5,460 nt of DNA from Nanobdellota archaeon (GTDB taxonomy: Archaea; Nanobdellota; Nanobdellia; Pacearchaeales; GW2011-AR1): contig JAHIEM010000079.1 of assembly GCA_018901625.1 (NCBI GenBank), positions 1 through 5,460 on the forward strand, written 5' to 3'. The stretch's first letter is position 1; every line of letters begins with the position of its first letter. The notes under the pieces were generated by a model, which was given only the letters and a program-made list of their open reading frames with translations, had not been told where the DNA came from and searched no databases. This document shows, piece by piece, positions 1 to 4,142 of the stretch. The position numbers were made by a program, and so were the translations under genes.

Positions 1-136
1 CAATCAAACCACACTCGCCAGCAGGCGATTTTTTGCCGTAGCAAAAAACCTGTAGGGCTTCAGAAACACTTCTTGTTTCTGACAGTGCTCAGAATTCAGT
101 GAATTCTGACATGTGGTGGCGCATTGTTTTTTTGAT
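1..136 (-). repeat. Multi-hairpin palindromic repeat, copy 1 (cut by window start)
   Basis: Positions 1-131 match 2532-2661 with three differences (A40 to G, one A lost from the A-run at 43-48, G52 to T). The repeat folds as a closed multi-arm structure. The outer stem is ACCACA 8-13 with TGTGGT 112-117. Inside are four hairpins: TCGCC 15-19/GGCGA 24-28; TTTTTTGC 29-36/GCAAAAAA 41-48; TCAGAAAC 60-67/GTTTCTGA 75-82; and TCAGAATTC 89-97/GAATTCTGA 101-109. The right side continues as GGCGC 118-122, then TTGTTTTTTTGAT 124-136, the reverse complement of the 13-mer that opens the other two elements. I therefore assign the scaffold to the minus strand. The GCGCC partner of 118-122 lies mostly left of base 1. 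The 13-mer overlaps the last base of the zinc-ribbon gene's TAA stop, so the element begins exactly at that gene's 3' end. Confidence 0.85.
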
Positions 137-453
137 TATTGTGAATAATCTTTTTTTATTTTATCCAAAACTGGTTTCATTTGTCTATTAATCTCAACAA
201 CTCCCCTATCTCCTATTTCTGGTGTGATTGAAATGGTATTTATTACCGAATAAGGCTCTCCACAACCTTTACATTTTCTTTCTGTATCGTCTGGATGTTT
301 TCCGTGGTAACAAAGTGTCGTCTCAACTCTGTCATAACACTTTGGACATTCAAAGTTTAGTGTAACTGTCCCGACAACTTCTAATGGTTTGCCATGAGTA
401 GTTACTAAATGTAAATTAACATTTCCAACAAAAGCTTCTATTCTATTTCCCAT
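136..453 (-). CDS. Small zinc-ribbon protein, function unknown
   Basis: This encodes 105 residues from ATG at 453 (MGNRIEAFVG) to a TAA stop. Two knuckles are visible, CPKC at residues 36-39 and CKGC at 61-64, with an extra Cys at 48. That spacing fits a treble-clef or zinc-ribbon metal site. It is flanked by beta-prone stretches (residues 5-35, 68-88) and a short basic C-terminal helix. There is no signal peptide or membrane segment. The frame stays open upstream to an ATG at 561, but those 36 extra codons lie inside the hairpin element 461-594 and encode stem sequence, so the internal ATG is the better start. No Shine-Dalgarno sequence precedes it. The gene sits between two hairpin elements of the same orientation. 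Zinc ribbons of this size can be nucleic-acid-binding or subunits of larger complexes; nothing here decides between these. Confidence 0.72.
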   Translation of the reverse strand: MGNRIEAFVGNVNLHLVTTHGKPLEVVGTVTLNFECPKCYDRVETTLCYHGKHPDDTERKCKGCGEPYSVINTISITPEIGDRGVVEINRQMKPVLDKIKKDYSQ

Positions 454-460
454 TATTATT

Positions 461-594
461 GTAATGTCAGAAAAGTAAACTGCAGCATTTATGCTGCAGA
501 CAGTTGTGAACAACTGTCCTTTTCTGAGCATCCTAAAAACAAAGGGCTTTACAAACCACACACTTTAGTGTGTGGTACCCTTTGTTTTTTTGAT
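461..594 (-). repeat. Two-arm palindromic element, copy 3
   Basis: Read on the minus strand, the element opens with ATCAAAAAAACAA (594-582). Arm A follows: a 12-bp stem 535-546/578-589 (AAAAACAAAGGG with its complement) enclosing ACCACACAC 555-563/GTGTGTGGT 568-576. Then comes a 23-base block (542-520) identical to 2654-2676 and containing AGGATGCTCAGAAAA. Arm B is closed by TCAGAAAAG 467-475 with CTTTTCTGA 519-527. It holds two perfect hairpins, CTGCAGCA 480-487/TGCTGCAG 492-499 and GACAGTTG 499-506/CAACTGTC 511-518. The element ends with a 21-base block (481-461, containing TTTTCTGACATTAC) that matches 2828-2848 with one mismatch. Seven bases later comes the zinc-ribbon ATG, so if transcribed it would be that gene's leader. 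The arm interiors share no sequence with copy 2. Arm A followed by its T-run could also act as a rightward terminator. Confidence 0.85.
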
Positions 595-602
595 ATCTCC
601 AA

Positions 603-612
603 CCTTAAAAAT
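603..612 (-). promoter_or_regulatory. Possible TATA box for the zinc-ribbon gene
   Basis: The minus strand reads ATTTTTAAGG here, the only TATA-like stretch I see upstream of the zinc-ribbon ATG that is not inside the hairpin element. A start site about 26 bases downstream (near 580) would leave a leader of roughly 125 bases containing arm B and most of arm A of the element. The match to an archaeal box is weak, so this is a candidate only. Confidence 0.25.
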
Positions 613-658
613 CTACCGATTAGCTGACGTTAATTTGACAGCTCATTCTTTAGTAATG

Positions 659-668
659 TTTATTAATA
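659..668 (+). promoter_or_regulatory. Archaeal-type TATA box for the TIM-barrel gene
   Basis: TTTATTAATA is centred about 36 bases before the ATG at 700. With the usual archaeal spacing, transcription would start near 690 and leave a leader of about ten bases. The surroundings (AATGTTTAT-AATAG-G) closely resemble those at 2947-2963 before the nucleotidyltransferase gene, which supports both. No Shine-Dalgarno sequence lies before the ATG, in keeping with a nearly leaderless transcript. A second AT-rich run at 674-687 is too close to the ATG. Confidence 0.6.
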
Positions 669-699
669 GGGAAATTATATATTATTAAAAGAGATTAAA

Positions 700-2496
700 A
701 TGGCATACGAACATTTTTATTCAGGGAGCAAGTATACTATGGAGCCTGATTCTGGGAACTTTTTTACAGGTTATAGAATGGGTGGAGGCAACTTAGCTCT
801 TACTACTGATGGGAGAACAGCTAATCAGCTGCAGGAGGTTTCTAATAAACTTAATACTGGGGCAAAAGTTATGGAGTTGTCTGGTTCTGATCCTGGTTTG
901 CTTGATTCTATTCCTAAACAGCAGTTTAAAGAGATTAACAGGCTCTCAAAACTGACTGGGAGTGAGATGACTCTTCACGGGCCCCAGGTTGAAGCTTCTG
1001 GGTATGACAAACAGGGATGGAGTGAGGCTAATCGGCAGAATGTTGAGAGGCAGATGAATATTGCAGTTGAGAGAGCTCACGAGTTAAGTTCTAGCGGGAA
1101 TATTCCTGTAACATTTCACTCAACTGCTATTCTTCCTGAGATGGAAGCAAAAGTTATGGAAAAAGATAAAGATGGAAAGAGACAACAGGTTTCAAGAGAA
1201 TTTTATGCAGTTGACCCAAGAACAGGGGCGATGTTAAATCCATTAAAACCAACTGAGAGATTTTTTCCTGGGGAAGTTGATGAGCACGGAAAACAAAAGC
1301 CATTTAATCCTGAAGAAGAATTAGACAGGATGAACAAAGACCAGTGGAGCCAGATTTTAGGAAATATTAATTTTTCTGCAATGAGGGGTGAGCAGGAGAT
1401 AAATCATATAAGAGATGAGGGAGTTTTAAAAGAGTATGCGAAATTTAGAGCTAACCCGAAGCTATATGAGAATATACCTGATGAAGAAAAAAAGATACTG
1501 GAGTCTCAATTTAGAAGCTTAGATCACGCAAGTATAGCGCTTAAAGATGCCTATAGGGGATTAAAGGATATGTATAACATGGCTTATAAGGATGCTGATG
1601 AAAAGGATAAGCAGAGGTTGAATGAATTTGCAAACAAAGTAACAAAACAAGTTGAGGCAGGTATAGACAGTGATAAAGGTAAGATACTTGATTTTGCAGG
1701 CATGATTCAGGAAGGGCTTAAAGCGTTGAATGATACAACACCTAAGCTATACCAGCCTATGAAAGGATTTGTGATGGATAAATCTTCCACTACTTTTGGA
1801 AATGTTGCTCTTAATGCGTGGAAGAAATTTGGAGATAAATCGCCTGTTGTTTCTATAGAAAATCCTCCGGCTGGTGGCGGACTTTCGAGAGCAGAAGACT
1901 TGAAAGAGCTAATTGTGAAATCGCGGAAGAAATTTGTGAATGCAGCAGTAGATGAGGGATACGGGAAGGGAGAGGCAGAAGAGGCTGCAGAAAAGATAAT
2001 AGGAGCTACTTGGGATGTTGGGCATATTAATATGCTGAAAAAATACGGGTATGAGGATAAGGAGATAATAAAACAATCTGAGATAATTGCTCCATTTGTA
2101 AAGCATGTTCATTTATCAGATAATTTTGGGATGGAGCATACAGAACTTCCTATGGGGATGGGAAATGTCCCTACAAAAGAGATTATGGAAAAACTTGGGA
2201 AAGAGGGGTTTAGCGGCAAAAAAGTTATTGAGGCTTTTCAGTGGTGGCAGCATTTTAAGTCACCTCCTCTAGTTCCTACTCTCGAGGCATTTGGCTCTCC
2301 ACTCTATCCTATGTTGAATCAGCCTTACTGGAATCAGGCAGCTAATACGCAGGGAAATTATTTTGCTTTTCCTTCTGCTTATATGCCTGAGACTCATTTC
2401 TCACTTTACGGGGGAGGTTTTTCTAATCTGCCCCAGGAGCTCGGGGGGCAGATGCCTGGGAAGCAGAACAGGCTAACTGGGACTCCTATGGATTAA
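700..2496 (+). CDS. Large endonuclease-IV / xylose-isomerase-like TIM-barrel protein
   Basis: This is a 598-residue protein with the motif order of the AP endonuclease 2 / sugar isomerase TIM-barrel superfamily. The motifs are TLHGP (His93), VTFHS (His140), SIENPP (Glu387), TWDVGH (Asp439, His442), KHVHLSDN (His469/His471, Asp474), MEHTELPMGMG (His480) and KKVIEAF (Glu511). In endonuclease IV such His, Glu and Asp residues bind a metal cluster at the barrel mouth. The Asp of the DRH motif of true endonuclease IV is not evident near His480, so the activity may be isomerase-like or other. The family is usually near 280 residues. Here about 230 residues of charged, helix-prone sequence (roughly 145-375) split the barrel, and a tail (520-598) is rich in Pro, Gly and aromatics. 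I see no signal peptide. The start is the first ATG after a TATA box. DNA repair or sugar metabolism are both possible; the substrate is not determinable. Confidence 0.8.
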   Translation: MAYEHFYSGSKYTMEPDSGNFFTGYRMGGGNLALTTDGRTANQLQEVSNKLNTGAKVMELSGSDPGLLDSIPKQQFKEINRLSKLTGSEMTLHGPQVEASGYDKQGWSEANRQNVERQMNIAVERAHELSSSGNIPVTFHSTAILPEMEAKVMEKDKDGKRQQVSREFYAVDPRTGAMLNPLKPTERFFPGEVDEHGKQKPFNPEEELDRMNKDQWSQILGNINFSAMRGEQEINHIRDEGVLKEYAKFRANPKLYENIPDEEKKILESQFRSLDHASIALKDAYRGLKDMYNMAYKDADEKDKQRLNEFANKVTKQVEAGIDSDKGKILDFAGMIQEGLKALNDTTPKLYQPMKGFVMDKSSTTFGNVALNAWKKFGDKSPVVSIENPPAGGGLSRAEDLKELIVKSRKKFVNAAVDEGYGKGEAEEAAEKIIGATWDVGHINMLKKYGYEDKEIIKQSEIIAPFVKHVHLSDNFGMEHTELPMGMGNVPTKEIMEKLGKEGFSGKKVIEAFQWWQHFKSPPLVPTLEAFGSPLYPMLNQPYWNQAANTQGNYFAFPSAYMPETHFSLYGGGFSNLPQELGGQMPGKQNRLTGTPMD

Positions 2497-2531
2497 AATG
2501 AGTGAATCTATTAAATCAAAAAAACAAGCGC

Positions 2532-2661
2532 CAATCAAACCACACTCGCCAGCAGGCGATTTTTTGCCGTGGCAAAAACCTTTAGGGCTTCAGAAACACT
2601 TCTTGTTTCTGACAGTGCTCAGAATTCAGTGAATTCTGACATGTGGTGGCGCATTGTTTTT
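2532..2661 (+). repeat. 131-bp hairpin core, second copy (arm A of copy 2)
   Basis: This is nearly identical to 1-131 (three differences, one a single-base deletion). The hairpins are TCGCC/GGCGA, TTTTTGC/GCAAAAA, TCAGAAAC 2590-2597/GTTTCTGA 2605-2612 and TCAGAATTC 2619-2627/GAATTCTGA 2631-2639, all inside ACCACA/TGTGGT. Copy 1 has a CGTA loop in the second hairpin where this copy has CGTG, a change in the loop that leaves the stem intact. The one-base indel breaks any shared reading frame, which argues against coding. Confidence 0.9.
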
Positions 2662-2848
2662 AGGATGCTCAGAAAAATCTGAAGTTGCAAAGCAACTTCT
2701 ACAACCCCGAAAAATTTCTATCTGAAATTTTAGGGTGTTCAGAAATACTTCAAAATCGAAAGATTTTGACAGTCATCAAAATTCAGAGAATTTTGAGATC
2801 AATGAGAATTTCTGACATAAAGGTTGTAGTTTATTTTTCTGACATTAC
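2662..2848 (+). repeat. Branched arm B of element copy 2
   Basis: This is a tiered set of perfect inverted repeats inside the closing stem 2669-2677/2834-2842. GAAGTTGC 2681-2688 pairs with GCAACTTC 2692-2699. CTACAACC 2699-2706 pairs with GGTTGTAG 2822-2829 and encloses the rest. AAAATTTC 2711-2718 pairs with GAAATTTT 2724-2731. TCAGAAAT 2739-2746 pairs with ATTTCTGA 2808-2815 and contains CAAAATC 2751-2757/GATTTTG 2762-2768 (GAAA loop) and TCAAAATTC 2776-2784/GAATTTTGA 2788-2796 (AGA loop). The reading frame at 2685-2894 is a by-product of this structure and I do not treat it as a gene. Whether it works as RNA or DNA is not shown by the sequence. Confidence 0.8.
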
Positions 2849-2898
2849 TAAGTTAACTGCTAATTTAAAGTTTATAGAGACTATTTCAAGTTAACTTA
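2849..2898. repeat. Inverted repeat right after element copy 2
   Basis: TAAGTTAAC at 2849-2857 and GTTAACTTA at 2890-2898 are perfect 9-bp inverted repeats with a 32-base AT-rich loop, beginning at the base after the conserved element end. It may be a further arm of the element, or a site upstream of the nucleotidyltransferase promoter. The same arms are not present after copy 3. Confidence 0.5.
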
Positions 2899-2950
2899 AA
2901 TGGTAATCAAGGTTATTGGGGGGGAGTTGATAACTGGCTAATTAAAAATG

Positions 2951-2960
2951 TTTATAAATA
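2951..2960 (+). promoter_or_regulatory. Archaeal-type TATA box for the MNT-HEPN gene
   Basis: TTTATAAATA is a near-ideal archaeal TATA element. A start site about 26 bases downstream (near 2982) would give a leader of about 27 bases before the ATG at 3009. The flanking sequence resembles the TIM-barrel promoter at 659-668. A run of seven G (around 2920-2926) lies just upstream and has no clear role. Confidence 0.65.
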
Positions 2961-3008
2961 GAGGAATTTTAATTAATACAGAGTAGCAAAAAGAGTGAAT
3001 AATAAAAG

Positions 3009-3827
3009 ATGGTGAAAAAGAATGTTGTTGATGTTAAGAAGTTTCCTACACTGAAACTTGTTGATGAAAAAGAGATTGCTCAGGATTTTGCTGTTAAGGT
3101 TTATAAAAAGTTTGGCAAGCTGATTAAATCAGTTGTTTTATTTGGTTCACAAGTTAAGAATACTTCAACTTCTACTTCTGATATAGATATTATTTTAATT
3201 TTAGATGATGCTAGTGTGAAATTTGACCAGGAGCTTGTTGCATGGTATAGGGAAGAACTTGGGAAGGTTGTTTCAGTCAATCCTTATAAGCAAGAACTTC
3301 ATATTAATACTATTAAGCTAACTACCTGGTGGCAGGATTTGTCTAGAGGAGACCCTGTTGTCTTAAATATTTTAAGATATGGCGAGCCTCTGATTGATAT
3401 GGGTGGATTTTTCACTCCTCTTAAGATTTTGATGCAGGATGGAAAGATTAAGCCGACTCCAGAAGCGATTTATACTGCTCTGAACAGGGCCCCTGAGCAT
3501 CTTGCCAGGAGCAGGGCTGCAAAACTCGGGACAGTTGAGGGGTTATACTGGGCAATGGTGGATTCTGCACACGCTGCCCTAATGGCTGCTAAACGAAGCC
3601 CTCCATCTCCTGAACATGTTGCAATACTCCTGAGAGAGACTTTTGTTGAAAATAAGGTTTTAGACATGAAATATGTTTTGTGGTATAGGGATTTATATCT
3701 TCTTCATAGAAAAATTATTCATGGCGAGGCTAGTAACGTTAGGGGTGAGGAGATTGACATGTGGCAAGGAAGAAGCGAGGAATTTGTTAAGGTGATGATA
3801 GATTTAGTTAATAAGATTATCAGCTAG
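3009..3827 (+). CDS. MNT-type nucleotidyltransferase fused to a HEPN-like domain
   Basis: This is a 272-residue protein. Residues 1-130 are a minimal nucleotidyltransferase domain of the DNA-polymerase-beta superfamily: the signature is VVLFGSQVK (Gly46-Ser47) followed by SDIDIILIL (Asp58, Asp60), the two metal-binding acids. The third acid expected on a later strand is unclear, since the likely strand reads ELHINTIKL (residues 96-104) with Glu, His or Asn where Asp is common. Residues about 150-272 are helical and resemble HEPN, with RDLYLLHRKIIHGE (227-240) recalling the R-x(n)-H motif. MNT-HEPN pairs often act as antitoxin and toxin, the MNT protein AMPylating the HEPN RNase. Here both are in one chain and no separate partner gene is adjacent. 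A housekeeping or antibiotic-type nucleotidyltransferase is an alternative. The gene is monocistronic by position and ends in TAG. Confidence 0.78.
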   Translation: MVKKNVVDVKKFPTLKLVDEKEIAQDFAVKVYKKFGKLIKSVVLFGSQVKNTSTSTSDIDIILILDDASVKFDQELVAWYREELGKVVSVNPYKQELHINTIKLTTWWQDLSRGDPVVLNILRYGEPLIDMGGFFTPLKILMQDGKIKPTPEAIYTALNRAPEHLARSRAAKLGTVEGLYWAMVDSAHAALMAAKRSPPSPEHVAILLRETFVENKVLDMKYVLWYRDLYLLHRKIIHGEASNVRGEEIDMWQGRSEEFVKVMIDLVNKIIS

Positions 3828-3871
3828 AGTTTTCTTGCTTGCTTGGCTGGTTTATTAATCATTATACCCCC

Positions 3872-3893
3872 TAGCTTGCTGTGGGACAAGCTA
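3872..3893. terminator. Hairpin downstream of the MNT-HEPN gene
   Basis: TAGCTTG 3872-3878 pairs with CAAGCTA 3887-3893 across an eight-base loop. An outer TGGTTT (about 3847-3852) and AAACCA (3898-3903) could extend it. No T-run follows directly, so a terminator role rests only on its place 45 bases after the stop codon. Confidence 0.4.
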
Positions 3894-3984
3894 AAGGAAA
3901 CCAATTAAGCATATAAGTAACCTGAAATAAAAATTATCTGTTCGAGGATGTAATTATTAGACATATTCAACAAGAAGTTTATGA

Positions 3985-4037
3985 AAAAAGTTTTCATCTT
4001 GGTATCTTAAATTATCATCAGAAGATGAAAACTTTTT
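3985..4037. terminator. 16-bp perfect hairpin between convergent genes
   Basis: The 16 bases at 3985-4000 (AAAAAGTTTTCATCTT) are perfectly complementary to 4022-4037 with a 21-base loop. The stem ends in five T on the plus strand at 4033-4037, and in five T at 3989-3985 read on the minus strand. It is thus symmetrical and could end transcription from both sides. Confidence 0.5.
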
Positions 4038-4065
4038 GGAAGGGTTAGATAAAGGTGTCTGATGC

Positions 4066-4135
4066 CACAAAGCTTGCTGAAAACTTTCAGTCTTGCTATC
4101 TTTTGTTTCCTCTTCTCAAGACTAAAAGTTTTGTG
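4066..4135. repeat. Three-stem palindromic block near the 3' end of the minus-strand gene
   Basis: CACAAAGCTT 4066-4075 pairs with AAGTTTTGTG 4126-4135 through one G-U pair. It encloses CTGAA 4077-4081/TTCAG 4086-4090 and GTCTTG 4090-4095/CAAGAC 4117-4122. The layout, a closing stem around two hairpins, copies the plan of arm B of the scaffold elements without sharing their sequence. It lies seven bases beyond the stop of the minus-strand gene, so it would be in that gene's 3' untranslated region. Confidence 0.5.
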
Positions 4136-4142
4136 TGGAGAT

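Larger units (their letters stand above)
2515..2848 (+). repeat. Two-arm palindromic element, copy 2 (complete)
   Basis: This is the complete plus-strand element, with the same three scaffold blocks as copy 3: ATCAAAAAAACAA at 2515-2527, the 23-base block at 2654-2676, and the terminal block at 2828-2848 ending TTTTCTGACATTAC. Arm A is closed by AAAAACAA 2520-2527 with TTGTTTTT 2654-2661, continued by GCGCC 2528-2532 with GGCGC 2648-2652 and ACCACA 2539-2544 with TGTGGT 2642-2647. Arm B is closed by TCAGAAAAA 2669-2677 with TTTTTCTGA 2834-2842. The element starts 18 bases after the TIM-barrel stop codon and ends about 100 bases before the TATA box of the next gene. It therefore lies between two transcription units and probably is not in the leader of the downstream gene. 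It could be the 3' end of the TIM-barrel transcript. Confidence 0.85.
3828..4142. other. Convergent intergenic region with three hairpin blocks
   Basis: These 315 bases lie between two genes that converge, and I see no credible gene here. A T-rich stretch directly after the TAG stop (3829-3841) may end plus-strand transcription. Three separate inverted-repeat blocks follow and are listed individually. The region lacks the scaffold blocks of the elements at 461-594 and 2515-2848, so it belongs to another class or is more diverged. Confidence 0.6.

Noticed and set aside
134..157. Hairpin GATTATT/AATAATC followed by seven T on the plus strand, looking like an intrinsic terminator
   Set aside because: It lies across the last codons and stop of the minus-strand zinc-ribbon gene, and bacterial-type intrinsic terminators are not the rule in archaea; no plus-strand gene is visible to its left, so I cannot support a role.
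1909..2112. 67-residue minus-strand frame inside the TIM-barrel gene
   Set aside because: It lies opposite the region coding for the Asp439/His442 motif of a well-supported gene, and has no promoter.
2498..2632. 44-codon frame starting one base after the TIM-barrel stop (MSESIKSKKQ...)
   Set aside because: Apart from the first ten codons it is hairpin core; in the other copy of the core the frame is broken by a TAG and a one-base indel, so it is not conserved as protein. It could be a gene start cut off by the element, but there is no proof.
1..2848. Integron attC sites or a CRISPR array as the explanation for the repeats
   Set aside because: The attC core sites are absent, and the repeats are not short, regularly spaced units with unique spacers; no integrase or cas gene is in the window.
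2685..2894. 69-residue open frame downstream of the TIM-barrel gene
   Set aside because: It consists of arm B of element copy 2 read as codons; its stretches are perfect inverted repeats and it shares VYFSDIT with the extension of the zinc-ribbon frame only because of the conserved end block.
3470..3667. 65-residue minus-strand frame inside the MNT-HEPN gene
   Set aside because: Shadow of the coding frame on the other strand; no promoter or recognisable motif.
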